Shown here in pieces: positions 56,079-64,000 of a DNA stretch of 64,000 nt (positions within the stretch are counted from its first letter, which is position 1; every line of letters starts with the position of its first letter). The DNA comes from an uncultured Geobacteraceae bacterium. Its GTDB lineage: Bacteria > Desulfobacterota > Desulfuromonadia > Geobacterales > Pseudopelobacteraceae. The stretch lies in the NCBI GenBank assembly GCA_903901875.1, contig CAIUSO010000114.1, positions 1-64,000 of the forward strand. The letters run 5' to 3'. Below the pieces are notes generated by a model. It saw only the letters and a program-made list of their open reading frames with translations, searched no databases and was not told the origin of the DNA. A program made the translations under genes and the position numbers.

Positions 56079-57446
56079 GTGAAAACCAGATTTAATGCTG
56101 TTGTAACATCTGTGTGGAATGGTTTCTGTTCACTTAAACTTGCGATGTTTATACTTATTTCACTTGCGGTCCTTTCAATAATCGGGACCGTTATTCCTCA
56201 AGGAATTCCTCCGGAAGAATATCTTGCCCTCATAGGACCGACAAAAGCCAGGCTCTATCAAGTGCTGGGCTTCTTTGACATGTACCACTCGTGGTGGTTC
56301 ATTCTTTTGTTGTACCTGCTGACAGTCAACCTGATTTGCTGCTCAATAAAACGTCTTCCCCGTATCTGGAAAATAGTTTTTCAGCCAGAAACAATCATGA
56401 CTCAGTCACTTGAATCATCTTTTTCATCGATCAAAACGATCTCAAGCAAGACAGACGTTCACCTGCTGAAGGAAAAGACAGAGGCCTTCCTACAGACTGA
56501 GTTTGCAAAACCGTTCGTACGCGAAGTTGATGGCAGCTTTCATTTGTTTTCTCAACAAGCTCCTTGGTGCCGGTTCTCGGTATACGTCGTTCATCTGAGC
56601 ATAATTATTATCTTTATCGGAGCAATTATTGGCACTCAGTTCGGCTTCAAGGGTTATGTTACCATTACTGAAGGGCAGAGTGTCGATAGGATTGGTGTAC
56701 GATCGGGCACGGATATAATCCCCGGATTTTCAGTACGCTGTGAAAAGTTCTCTCTGGCACAGTACCCAAACGGAGCGCCAAAGGAATTCAAAAGTATCCT
56801 GACGGTGCTCGAAAAGGGAGTACCGGTACCGGAGTACACCAACGTGCGAGTTATCGTTAATAAACCGATGACATACAAAGGAATCACCTTTTACCAATCA
56901 AGTTATGGCAATGCCGGGCAATACTTTTTTACCACCACGGATCTTGAGGGTAAAAATCTGACCGACCTTACTATGAGCAGCAACTCATCTGCTACCCTGC
57001 CTGACGGTAGCAGCATACATGTGTTGGAGACGACACCGGATATATCTTTGTATTCACCGGGACTCTCAGGAGCTGCTGCGCAGCTTGAAATCCATACACC
57101 TGGAGGCAACACGGAGCAGGTTGTCGTCTATGCAAACCACCCTGAATTAAATATTCAGCATGCAAAAAATCATGGCAAGGGTCCGGTTTTGCACTACAAA
57201 GGTGAGAAACAGGCGGTGTATACCGGGCTGCAGGTCGCCAAGGATCCCGGCGTTTGGGTGGTATGGGCAGGATGTGCATTGATGGTTGCAGGTATTTATA
57301 TCGCATTCTTCCTTTCCCACCGACGTATCTGGGTCCGCATACAAAAAGGCCGAGTCACCATCGGCGGTAATGCACACAAGAATCCGGCTTCATTCAATCT
57401 GTTCTTTGATCAGCTTTCAGAAAAATACACGTCACATATTTCGTAA
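56079..57446 (+). CDS. resB: Cytochrome c biogenesis protein ResB (Ccs1)
   Basis: 455-aa membrane protein of the system II heme-attachment complex. FNAVVTSVWNGFCSLKLAMF opens the ResB domain and the first helix ends GTVIPQGIPPEEY. Further helices lie at about 70-90 and 165-185, and a large periplasmic domain (GVRSGTDIIPGFSVRCEKF, YKGITFYQSSYG) precedes a last helix WVVWAGCALMVAGIYIAFFL. The start is GTG 56079, with AAAGGAG 8 bases upstream. The next gene encodes its partner. Together they move and attach heme to CXXCH motifs such as those in NapB. Confidence 0.95.
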   Translation: MKTRFNAVVTSVWNGFCSLKLAMFILISLAVLSIIGTVIPQGIPPEEYLALIGPTKARLYQVLGFFDMYHSWWFILLLYLLTVNLICCSIKRLPRIWKIVFQPETIMTQSLESSFSSIKTISSKTDVHLLKEKTEAFLQTEFAKPFVREVDGSFHLFSQQAPWCRFSVYVVHLSIIIIFIGAIIGTQFGFKGYVTITEGQSVDRIGVRSGTDIIPGFSVRCEKFSLAQYPNGAPKEFKSILTVLEKGVPVPEYTNVRVIVNKPMTYKGITFYQSSYGNAGQYFFTTTDLEGKNLTDLTMSSNSSATLPDGSSIHVLETTPDISLYSPGLSGAAAQLEIHTPGGNTEQVVVYANHPELNIQHAKNHGKGPVLHYKGEKQAVYTGLQVAKDPGVWVVWAGCALMVAGIYIAFFLSHRRIWVRIQKGRVTIGGNAHKNPASFNLFFDQLSEKYTSHIS

Positions 57447-57457
57447 GGGGAACATCC

Positions 57458-58312
57458 ATGACCAGTTCGTTTTTGTTCAATATAACCACCATTGCAGATC
57501 TTATTTCAATGCTGCTGTTTTTTGCATTCCTTGCGAGCAGGTCAAAAGCCCTTGGCTTTACCGGCATCACTGTTGCGTATGCCGGTTTTCTCGCAGAAAC
57601 AGTCGCAATTGCCCTTCGTTGGAAAGAATCCTATGATATGGGTGTGGGCCATGCACCACTCTCCAATCTCTATGAATCAGTTGTATTCTTCTCGTGGACA
57701 ATAGTCCTTATTTTTTTACTACTTGACCTGAAATACCGGTATCGGGTGATCGGTGCTTTTGTTATGCCCTTCGCCCTGTTGGGTATGGCATGGGCGCAAC
57801 TTGGAATGAATACCGGCATTGAACCGTTAGTTCCCGCTTTGCAGAGCAATTGGCTCCTGTACCATGTCGTCACCTGTTTTCTTGGCTATGCGGCATTTGC
57901 CGTCGCCTGCGGCATATCTATCATGTATTTGATAAAAGCGAACCTGACCGAGAGTTCCCCTGCGTCACGTGATGGACGCATAGCGGATATTTTTCCCCCC
58001 ATCAGGGTACTTGATGACCTTAACTACCGTGCCATTATGGTCGGTTTCCCGTTGTTGACTCTGGGGATTATTACCGGTGCAGCATGGGCAAATTATGCGT
58101 GGGGCACCTACTGGAGTTGGGACCCAAAAGAAACGTGGTCTTTGATTGTCTGGTTTGTCTATGCAGCGTTTCTCCATGCTCGAATTACCAAAGGCTGGGT
58201 CGGAAAACGTGCCGCCTGGCTTTCGGTTGTTGGTTTTGCTGCTACAATATTTTGCTATCTTGGCGTCAATCTTTTTCTGTCAGGTCTTCATAGCTATGGC
58301 GGCGGGAAATAA
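57458..58312 (+). CDS. ccsA: Cytochrome c biogenesis protein CcsA/ResC
   Basis: 284-aa polytopic membrane protein (about eight helices) with the heme-handling WWD motif in WGTYWSWDPKETWSLIVW and conserved His in LYHVVTCFLGYAAFAV and AAFLHARITKGW. It is the partner of ResB in system II; the 11-base gap implies cotranscription. GGGG precedes the ATG. Confidence 0.96.
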   Translation: MTSSFLFNITTIADLISMLLFFAFLASRSKALGFTGITVAYAGFLAETVAIALRWKESYDMGVGHAPLSNLYESVVFFSWTIVLIFLLLDLKYRYRVIGAFVMPFALLGMAWAQLGMNTGIEPLVPALQSNWLLYHVVTCFLGYAAFAVACGISIMYLIKANLTESSPASRDGRIADIFPPIRVLDDLNYRAIMVGFPLLTLGIITGAAWANYAWGTYWSWDPKETWSLIVWFVYAAFLHARITKGWVGKRAAWLSVVGFAATIFCYLGVNLFLSGLHSYGGGK

Positions 58313-58319
58313 TAAACAG

Positions 58320-58347
58320 CGGCAGAGGGAATGGATCCTCTCTGCCG
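58320..58347 (+). terminator. Terminator-like hairpin after ccsA
   Basis: CGGCAGAG and CTCTGCCG form an 8-bp stem with further GGA/TCC pairing inside, 7 bases after the ccsA stop. The T-rich tail is weak. It lies between convergent transcripts. Confidence 0.6.
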
Positions 58348-58423
58348 CGTTGTGTTTCATCCGTAGCTTACTATCGGGTTGTGTAATCCCATTCGGTCAA
58401 TGTTTTTAGTGACCGGTACAACT

Positions 58424-59125
58424 TCAATTGTCGAATACTGGGGTGGCCAAGAGTGCAGAGATCTCCTGCTGCATATTCTTCGTATCAATATGGGCATTCT
58501 GGAGAAGGGTTCCCCAGCTTTTTGAACCGCTCTTCACTTCAAGATACATTTGTTTTACCGGCTGTTGCGTTTGAGAAGAGATAACCGTGGCAATAATCAC
58601 TCCCTGATTGGATGCACCCACTTGCCGGAGGGCAGCCAAATCAGCATCTTTCAGAATGTGATTACGAAGGAATAATTCATCAACAGCTATTTCAGCTAAT
58701 TGGACCGGAGATGTCTTTGCATCCAGAGCTTTTGAGAACCGTGTTCCGAAAGATTTCGAGTCTACATGCAGGGAGGTGAACACGTCCTTCCAGACATCTC
58801 TCCTCTTCTTGACTTTGAGGATAGAGTCAGCTGATATACCTTTTTTTGCGGCAATCCAGTGGGCAATCCAAAGGTCGTCTGAAGAAATGCCCTGCTGTTT
58901 TTTCATCACGATAGTTTTCTTATCCACGTTAAACATTTGGGCAAAGAAGGTGTTTTGTATTGTAGCCAGAAAATATTCATCGGCGGCGGCCGGGTGCCCT
59001 GGATCATACGTGCGGTCAGTAAAACAATGACAGGTAATGGTAGGTATGGCATACGATGAAAGTGGCAACAGGCACAGCAGGAAAATAGTGCAGGAGAGCA
59101 TTTTGTTTCTGGTAACGAGACCCAT
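58424..59125 (-). CDS. Exported protein of unknown function in the nap operon
   Basis: 233-aa protein with a signal peptide (MLSCTIFLLCLLPLSSYA) followed by IPTITCHCFTDRTYDPGHPA. Two Cys follow soon after (CHC). The rest is helical and contains KKQQGISSDDLWIAHWIAAK. No family is recognised. Genes with this N-terminal motif may sit beside cytochrome or anaerobic respiration genes, but that is a guess. The start is the ATG at 59125 with AGGT, 16 codons inside the open frame; it lies 7 bases after the HPP gene, so they share an mRNA. Confidence 0.8.
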   Translation of the reverse strand: MGLVTRNKMLSCTIFLLCLLPLSSYAIPTITCHCFTDRTYDPGHPAAADEYFLATIQNTFFAQMFNVDKKTIVMKKQQGISSDDLWIAHWIAAKKGISADSILKVKKRRDVWKDVFTSLHVDSKSFGTRFSKALDAKTSPVQLAEIAVDELFLRNHILKDADLAALRQVGASNQGVIIATVISSQTQQPVKQMYLEVKSGSKSWGTLLQNAHIDTKNMQQEISALLATPVFDN

Positions 59126-59132
59126 AAGAGAC

Positions 59133-59663
59133 CTATAGCCAATGCTTCGGATAAGAACGGTGGTACACCACATTATTGGTAAAGAGTGCCATAATCAGGA
59201 GAATCAAGGCACCTGCCAACACCGGCAACAGGATGAACTCTGGACCAACCGCCCCTTGAACTCCGATCAGGGCGGTGGCTCCTCCCGGTGGATGAGTTGT
59301 ATGGGTCAGGTTCATTACAAATATTGCCAACCCAACCGCAATGGCCATAGTTAAAGGCGAGGATCCGACAAGGGCAACGACAATTACCGCCACCCCGGCG
59401 GATAAAACGTGTCCTCCAACCAGATTGCGCGGTTGGGCCAGAGGCGAGTCCACGGCATCAAAGAGCAGAACCGCCGAAGCACCGAATGAACCGATGAGCA
59501 GGTGGTGGCCTGACAGAGAAGTGATCTCGCCAATAGCCAGAATTCCCAGCGTGGCACTGAGAAAACTCCAGAATGCATTGTGCAATGATACCGTTGGCCG
59601 TGGCCCACGGAGCGGTGCCATGCAACGTCGGGGCACCCCGAGCAATCTGTTACTGATCGTCAA
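59133..59663 (-). CDS. HPP-family integral membrane protein
   Basis: 176-aa membrane protein with about five helices and the HPP signature region THTTHPPGGATALIGVQ, after LLIGSFGASAVLLFDAVDSP. Plant and cyanobacterial members are linked to nitrite transport. Here it sits downstream of the nitrate reductase genes, so nitrite movement across the inner membrane is a reasonable inference. The start is TTG 59663 because GGAGG sits 8 bases before it; the open frame extends to 59732 without a ribosome site. Confidence 0.88.
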   Translation of the reverse strand: MTISNRLLGVPRRCMAPLRGPRPTVSLHNAFWSFLSATLGILAIGEITSLSGHHLLIGSFGASAVLLFDAVDSPLAQPRNLVGGHVLSAGVAVIVVALVGSSPLTMAIAVGLAIFVMNLTHTTHPPGGATALIGVQGAVGPEFILLPVLAGALILLIMALFTNNVVYHRSYPKHWL

Positions 59664-59700
59664 GTGATCGTCCTCCAGTGATCGTGCAACATGTTTCTCG

Positions 59701-60135
59701 TCACAAAATCGATGGTTCCTGTTTCGTTTCACAAGCAGCCAATCGCTCTTTCAGTTCCTTTTCCTTTTTCCATCGCGCTGTAATATCCCGCATGATCGAT
59801 GCACAGCCCTGCATGTGCCCTGCTTCGTCGTGCAGTAACACCATGCTGAATTCCAGCGAAATTTTGGAGCCGTCTTTACAGATTCCCGGCGACGAAAGGA
59901 GACCCGTTTTATATGTAGTCTCTCCAGATGCCATTACCCGGTTATAGCCATCCCAGTGACGCTGGCGCAGATTTTCAGGAATGATTAGATCAAGTGATTG
60001 ACCTACAGCTTCAGCCGCACTGTACCCAAACATCTGCTCTGCTCCTCTGTTCCAAAAACAGATGGTTCCGTCTTTATCTGAAATGAGAATTGTATCGGGA
60101 GAATTTTTAACCGCTTCACTCAATAGCCTGTCCAT
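59701..60135 (-). CDS. Single PAS-domain protein
   Basis: 144-aa stand-alone PAS domain: SPDTILISDKDGTICFWNRG, EAVGQSLDLIIPENLRQRHW, GICKDGSKISLEFSMVLL and CASIMRDITARWKKEKEL (PAC). No output domain. HWxGY in this type of PAS is seen in some heme-PAS or FixL-like proteins, but a heme His cannot be assigned. It lies between the nap genes and the HPP gene, probably in the same operon, and may modulate another sensor by heterodimerising. The start is the ATG at 60135 with GGGGG. Confidence 0.85.
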   Translation of the reverse strand: MDRLLSEAVKNSPDTILISDKDGTICFWNRGAEQMFGYSAAEAVGQSLDLIIPENLRQRHWDGYNRVMASGETTYKTGLLSSPGICKDGSKISLEFSMVLLHDEAGHMQGCASIMRDITARWKKEKELKERLAACETKQEPSIL

Positions 60136-60176
60136 AGTACCCCCGTGTATGTGACGACTTGATGTATCAGACCGCA

Positions 60177-60545
60177 TCAGGGGATAGCTTTTCGAATCCC
60201 CAAGGATACAGCTTTTGGCGTGACCGGGCAGACATACTCACAGGTACCGCAGCCGGTGCAAAAGCTTTCGTCCACCCTGATTCCCACACCGGGAATAACC
60301 AGAATGGCTTGATTGTCGCATCTATCAGAACAGGTAAAACAACCGCAACTACGAGCAAGGCAGCACTCATTGCGTGCTGCCGCAACCATATCAGGACGAG
60401 GCTCCGCCGGTTTGACTGGCTCCTGTGGCTTCACCGTTTCTGTCACTGCGAACGCTTTTTTTGATAACGTATCAGACAGATCGAGCACGCTCTTTCCCAA
60501 CGTCATGAAGCCCTGACGAAAGAATTCTTTGCGACTCATACTCAT
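60177..60545 (-). CDS. napF: NapF-like 4Fe-4S ferredoxin
   Basis: 122-aa protein with two iron-sulfur motifs: CCLARSCGCFTCSDRC and CTGCGTCEYVCPVTP. The N-terminal MSRKEFFRQGFMTLGKS recalls a degraded Tat-like start or the NapF N-terminus. NapF proteins are cytoplasmic and help NapA maturation. At 122 aa it is shorter than E. coli NapF (164 aa), with two rather than four clusters. It overlaps napB by 4 bases. Confidence 0.8.
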   Translation of the reverse strand: MSMSRKEFFRQGFMTLGKSVLDLSDTLSKKAFAVTETVKPQEPVKPAEPRPDMVAAARNECCLARSCGCFTCSDRCDNQAILVIPGVGIRVDESFCTGCGTCEYVCPVTPKAVSLGIRKAIP

Positions 60546-60862
60546 TTTCCGCTTATTTTTTTCTGTTTCCTTGGTTTAACGGGCGGTACGTCGTTTAAAT
60601 CACTGCGTATATGGCACTGAGTACAGTTTAGACGGGTCGGGTGCGGAGTGGTGGGAGCCCCGTTTAATCCGGTTCGGTGGCATGCCAGACAGGTTTCGCC
60701 CGTCGCATTATCCGCAATCCGGTGTGATATCATGGGCGGCATGTCCTCGGCATTTTTGGCGTCTGCAGCAAAATTTACTTCTTCATCGGCGCACGCAATA
60801 GGCGGCAACGCTACCACGGCGGTCAATGCCATCACGGTTACTAAACGGTGAAATAGTTTCAT
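60542..60862 (-). CDS. napB: NapB-like diheme cytochrome c
   Basis: 106-aa exported protein: signal peptide (LVTVMALTAVVALPPIACA), then PPMISHRIADNATGETCLAC-H and TRLNCTQCHI, giving two CXXCH heme sites, with extra His as axial ligands (SHRI, TPHPT). This is the NapB pattern, but shorter than the usual 150 aa. It should pass electrons to NapA in the periplasm. AGGAGG precedes the ATG at 60862, 7 codons inside the open frame. Confidence 0.9.
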   Translation of the reverse strand: MKLFHRLVTVMALTAVVALPPIACADEEVNFAADAKNAEDMPPMISHRIADNATGETCLACHRTGLNGAPTTPHPTRLNCTQCHIRSDLNDVPPVKPRKQKKISGK

Positions 60863-60930
60863 CTGATACCCTCCTGTACTCACCCTGGTATGCGTATAAT
60901 TTAATTAAATATCGTCCCGTAGACAAACCG

Positions 60931-63240
60931 TTACGCTTTTTCTACTTTGACTGCACACTTCTTGTAGTCAGGTTCGCCTGAGATCGGGCAGTACGCATCA
61001 ATACAGAGCTCATTGATCAACTTTGTCTCGTCAAAGAAAGCCACAAAAATGTTCCCCTTCTCTGCTTTACCCCGTCCGTTCAAGTCTGCAGTCAGAATAA
61101 TAGAACCACGACGTGAACTGATTTTGACTTTTTGAAGATGCTTGATGCCGAGTTTTTTCGCGTCGTCAGCATGCATCTCGCAGACGGCATTCGGATATGC
61201 ACGCTTCAATTCGGGGACTCGACCGGTCATAGTGCCGGTGTGCCAATGTTCCAGCACGCGCCCCGTACAAAGCCAGAACGGGTACTGTTTGTCCGGTGAT
61301 TCCGCCGCAGGCTCATACGGGCGGGCCCAGATGACCGCTTTATAATGGTCAGCCTTGTTTTTGTAAAACTTTATCCCTTCACCGGCCTTAACATACGGAT
61401 CGTGCCCTTCCACATAGCGATATCTCGTTTCGTTGCCGTTCACAACCGGCCAACGCAGGCCACGGGCCTTGGTGTATGCTTCATAGGGGGCCAGGTCTTT
61501 CCCCTGCCCCTCACCAAACTTTCGGTACTCTTCCCAGATCTCCTTCTCGGGATATGTGTAGGGAAACAGATTACCATGCCCTAACCGTCTGGCCAGCTCC
61601 ATGGTCTGCCACAGATCGTTACGGGCCTCACCAGGTGGCTCGACCTGTTTGAACCATTGCTGGGTGCGGCGCTCGGCGTTTCCAAACACCCCTTCTTTTT
61701 CCACCCATCCAGCCGAAGGCAGGATCACGTCGGCCAGCTCGGTAGATCGGGTCGGATAAATGTCGGAGACAACCACAAAACGGCCATCTCCTTTACGGGC
61801 CCCTTTTCGGTAGCGGTTGAGGTTGGGCATGGACTGGAAGGGGTTGGTCACCTGGATCCAAACCACCTTGATATCGCCACGATCCAGGGCGCGGAACATC
61901 TCGGTGGCGTTATAAGTCGGCTTGGCAGGGATTTTTTTCGGGTCTACTCCCCATATTTTAGCCGCTTTTTCACGGTGTTCCGGATTTGTGACCACCATGT
62001 CGGCCGGCAGACGGTGAGTAAAGGTGCCGACTTCCCGGGCGGTACCACACGCTGAGGGCTGTCCAGTCAGTGACAGGGGATTTTCCCCTGGCCGGCAGAT
62101 TTTACCGGTCAACAGGTGCAAATTATAGGCAAGGTTGTTGGCCCAGGTGCCACGGGTATGCTGATTGAACCCCATGGTCCAGAGAGAATTCACCTTCCGG
62201 CTTTTGTCGGCATACAAGTGGGCCAGTTCGACTATTTTGGCAGCCGGAACCCCCGAAAGCGTTGCAACATATTCAGGAGTGTAGGGTTTGAGGAAATCTT
62301 TGTAATCTTCAAAGGTAATCAATTTTGCTTCATCGATAAATTTGAATTTATCCTCCAGACCATAGCCGATATTTTCCTTGCCACGCTTGAAAACCACATG
62401 ATTTTTAAGAAAAGTTTCATCGTGCAGATTGTCTCGGATAATCACATGTGCCAGACCGTTCATGATTGCCAGATCGGTCTGGGGTTTAAATTTTATGTAC
62501 TGGTCTGCCATCTGGGAGGTGCGGGTGCGCCGGGTTCCAAAATCAATGATCTTCACATTCGGGTTCTTGAGGCGGTTATCAATCATCCGTGAAAAAAGGA
62601 TCGGATGACATTCGGCCATGTTTGCTCCCCAGAGAAAAAAGGTGTCACCCAGGTCAAGGTCATCATAGCATCCCATTGGCTCATCACTGGCGAAGGTCGT
62701 CATAAATCCGGTTACGGCAGAAGCCATGCAGAGGCGGGCGTTCGGTTCAATGTTATTGGTGCCGATCCCTCCCTTAAACAGCTTGAGAGCAGCATATCCT
62801 TCAAAAACCGTCCACTGGCCGGAGCCGTAGATTGCCACGGAATCAGGGCCATAGGTGTCGATGGCACCCTTGAATTTACTGGCGATCAAGGTCATTGCCT
62901 CATCCCAGGAAGCTTCTACCATCTTGTCACCCTTGCGGATCAATGGCTTGGTCAAGCGGTCTTTGCCGTAGAGGATCTTGGAGAGGAAGTACCCCTTGAT
63001 ACAGTTCAATCCCTTATTTACCGGTGCCTGAGGGTCACCCTTCGTCGCAACGATTTTGCCCTCCTTGACACCTACCAGCACACCACAGCCGGTACCACAG
63101 AATCGGCAGGGTGCTTTGCCCCACGTGATGCCAGCTTCAGCGGCCTCAGCCTCTTTTGAATACAATAACGGCGCACCTGCCGCTGCACATGCTGCAGCTG
63201 CAGCACTGGCTTTCAGAAAATCACGTCGGGAAAGCTCCAT
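60931..63240 (-). CDS. napA: Periplasmic nitrate reductase catalytic subunit NapA
   Basis: 769-aa molybdopterin (bis-MGD) nitrate reductase. A Tat signal (LSRRDFLKASAAAAACAAAG) exports it folded. The 4Fe-4S cluster is bound by CRFCGTGC plus the Cys in KGLNCIKGYF, and the Mo ligand is the Cys in NARLCMASAVTGF (residue 172 of the long frame). ANMAECHPILFSRM, SLTGQPSACGTAREVG and DVILPSAGWVEKEGVFGN are as in NapA. Two ATG codons occur in tandem; the second (63240) has the better distance from AGGAGG. Closely related assimilatory Nas enzymes are cytoplasmic and lack a Tat signal. Confidence 0.97.
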   Translation of the reverse strand: MELSRRDFLKASAAAAACAAAGAPLLYSKEAEAAEAGITWGKAPCRFCGTGCGVLVGVKEGKIVATKGDPQAPVNKGLNCIKGYFLSKILYGKDRLTKPLIRKGDKMVEASWDEAMTLIASKFKGAIDTYGPDSVAIYGSGQWTVFEGYAALKLFKGGIGTNNIEPNARLCMASAVTGFMTTFASDEPMGCYDDLDLGDTFFLWGANMAECHPILFSRMIDNRLKNPNVKIIDFGTRRTRTSQMADQYIKFKPQTDLAIMNGLAHVIIRDNLHDETFLKNHVVFKRGKENIGYGLEDKFKFIDEAKLITFEDYKDFLKPYTPEYVATLSGVPAAKIVELAHLYADKSRKVNSLWTMGFNQHTRGTWANNLAYNLHLLTGKICRPGENPLSLTGQPSACGTAREVGTFTHRLPADMVVTNPEHREKAAKIWGVDPKKIPAKPTYNATEMFRALDRGDIKVVWIQVTNPFQSMPNLNRYRKGARKGDGRFVVVSDIYPTRSTELADVILPSAGWVEKEGVFGNAERRTQQWFKQVEPPGEARNDLWQTMELARRLGHGNLFPYTYPEKEIWEEYRKFGEGQGKDLAPYEAYTKARGLRWPVVNGNETRYRYVEGHDPYVKAGEGIKFYKNKADHYKAVIWARPYEPAAESPDKQYPFWLCTGRVLEHWHTGTMTGRVPELKRAYPNAVCEMHADDAKKLGIKHLQKVKISSRRGSIILTADLNGRGKAEKGNIFVAFFDETKLINELCIDAYCPISGEPDYKKCAVKVEKA

Positions 63241-63272
63241 CATCTCCTCCTCTATCCTGTCGTCTTGATACG

Positions 63273-63299
63273 AAAAAAGTGGCTACACGGGCCACTTTT
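63273..63299 (-). terminator. Terminator-like hairpin between napD and napA
   Basis: Minus strand AAAAGTGGC-CCGTGTA-GCCACTTTT followed by TT: a 9-bp stem ending in a T-run, only 2 bases after the napD stop. It may cut napA expression relative to napD, or be an mRNA processing/stability element. Confidence 0.65.
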
Positions 63300-63300
63300 G

Positions 63301-63534
63301 CTAAATGTCTTCAAAATTATGATAAGCCAGCCGTACTGAAACGACATTTTTTACATCGTGGAGAGCGGAGACAAGATCAACTTCATTAGTAATATCATCA
63401 GCTTCGATAACAGCAACTATTTGATCGTGAGGAAGTACGCCATGTATTTCAATCCCTTCAAACTCTGCAATTTGTGATGCAACAGAGTCGGCTTTTCCTT
63501 CAAGGCATTGCACAACAACACTTGATACCGGCAT
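63301..63534 (-). CDS. napD: NapD chaperone for NapA
   Basis: 77-aa cytoplasmic protein that binds the Tat signal of NapA until cofactors are in place. Family pattern: VSSVVVQCLEGKADSVASQI, then FEGIEIHGVLPHDQIVAVIE and ALHDVKNVVSVRLAYHNFED. It is the first gene of the operon, with AAGGTGACTGT... upstream as ribosome site. Confidence 0.93.
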   Translation of the reverse strand: MPVSSVVVQCLEGKADSVASQIAEFEGIEIHGVLPHDQIVAVIEADDITNEVDLVSALHDVKNVVSVRLAYHNFEDI

Positions 63535-63618
63535 ACAGTCACCTTATCTGACTTTAATTACAAATATGAGAGAAAATTCTCTCTGCATCTTTTGTATTGG
63601 AACTTCTGACGAATTAAC

Positions 63619-63659
63619 GTTATAGCACTACGGTTCTGAATTAAATTGACGAAAGTCAA
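63619..63659 (-). promoter_or_regulatory. FNR/CRP-type site and promoter of the nap operon
   Basis: The perfect palindrome TTGAC-GAAA-GTCAA (63646-63659) matches the FNR/DNR layout TTGAT-N4-ATCAA with C/G in the fifth place. On the minus strand TATAAC (63619-63624) follows at a distance that puts the palindrome centre about 41 bases before the expected start site, the class II activator position. Oxygen- or NO-responsive induction of nap is inferred. The remaining intergenic bases to 63814 hold no other clear feature. Confidence 0.75.
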
Positions 63660-63814
63660 ATATCATTAGATTAAAATCTGCAGAAAAAGTTTAAAGAAAG
63701 CACCATAGCTGCGCATCATATGAGCTCAGTATTCTATTGCTAATCAAGCAGTAGTGGCGCAGTGTCATTCACACTTACACACCAATGTCCTGTACATGGC
63801 ATTAAGGAGCTGAC

Positions 63815-64000
63815 ATGAAAATAGTGCTGACCGGTGCCACAGGTTACATCGGCAAACGACTTCTGCCACGGTTGATCGCTGAAGGGCATGAAGTGATCTG
63901 CTGCGTCAGGGATAGCAGCCGGTTTACCGCGCCGCCCGGTATGGAGGGGCGTGTACAGGCCGTGGAGGTGGATTTTCTCGACCGCCCGACTCTGGCCGCC
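63815..64000 (+). CDS. NAD(P)-binding epimerase-like protein (partial)
   Basis: The first 62 codons of a gene cut by the window end: MKIVLTGATGYIGKRLLPRL, a Rossmann TGATGYIG loop, then EGHEVICCVRDSSRF, as in NmrA/YbjT-like atypical short-chain dehydrogenases (often followed by a DUF2867 domain). AAGGAG precedes the ATG by 6 bases. Runs opposite to the nap operon. Substrate unknown. Confidence 0.85.
   Translation, partial: MKIVLTGATGYIGKRLLPRLIAEGHEVICCVRDSSRFTAPPGMEGRVQAVEVDFLDRPTLAA

Overview
The window looks like chromosome from a Geobacter-type deltaproteobacterium (Desulfuromonadales/Geobacterales). This is inferred from several things together: a complete, tightly packed dcw cluster that includes a PASTA-tailed FtsI, a system II (ResB/CcsA) cytochrome c maturation pair, a periplasmic nitrate reductase operon, a GEMM-type riboswitch, and a very high density of PAS-rich hybrid histidine kinases. 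No rRNA or other species-level marker is present, so the genus is not proven.

Layout. 1-860: a graveyard with remnants of an XRE antitoxin and a RhuM-like gene. 884-19706: an FKBP isomerase followed by the whole division and cell-wall (dcw) cluster on the minus strand, read mraZ-rsmH-ftsL-ftsI-murE-murF-mraY-murD-ftsW-murG-murC-murB-ddl-ftsQ-ftsA-ftsZ. A sigma70-like promoter and three 10-bp-spaced MraZ boxes lie in front of mraZ. 19879-21342: a small operon (SOUL heme-binding protein, 64-aa protein, DCC-family thiol oxidoreductase) next to a frameshifted antitoxin. 21355-55294: a roughly 34-kb signalling island. It holds a B12-binding protein with a cognate histidine kinase, a BaeSR-like pair, five very large hybrid kinases in two paralogous pairs plus one CHASE/Hpt kinase, a GGDEF-EAL protein, a degenerate hemerythrin-like protein, a NarX/NarL-like system and a MASE3 kinase. 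A HipBA toxin-antitoxin module and an internally deleted AAA ATPase interrupt it. 55589-58312: a Cys-rich exported protein and the ResB/CcsA pair. 58424-63659: a probable nap operon (napD-napA-napB-napF-like-PAS-HPP-exported protein) behind an FNR-type promoter. 63815 to the end: the start of an NAD(P)-binding epimerase-like gene.

The most exciting region is about 46147-49577. A 130-aa protein there aligns residue for residue with photoactive yellow protein (PYP): the chromophore Cys and the Tyr and Glu of the chromophore pocket are all present. It lies 4 bp upstream of a six-PAS hybrid histidine kinase. Its leader carries a GEMM-I (cyclic-dinucleotide) riboswitch followed by an intrinsic terminator. 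The gene just upstream encodes a GGDEF-EAL protein with intact-looking motifs, and before that lies a hemerythrin-like protein. I read this as a candidate circuit in which a blue-light or redox sensor and its kinase are expressed under cyclic-dinucleotide control. About 20 kb away a corrinoid-binding protein with a CarH-like helical bundle sits directly in front of its own histidine kinase, a second candidate light or cobalamin input.

The island also shows rearrangement. One kinase has lost the middle of its N-terminal receiver, the ATPase has lost its Walker B region, and two antitoxin remnants flank other genes. Domain calls rest on reading motifs by eye; no database search was run.
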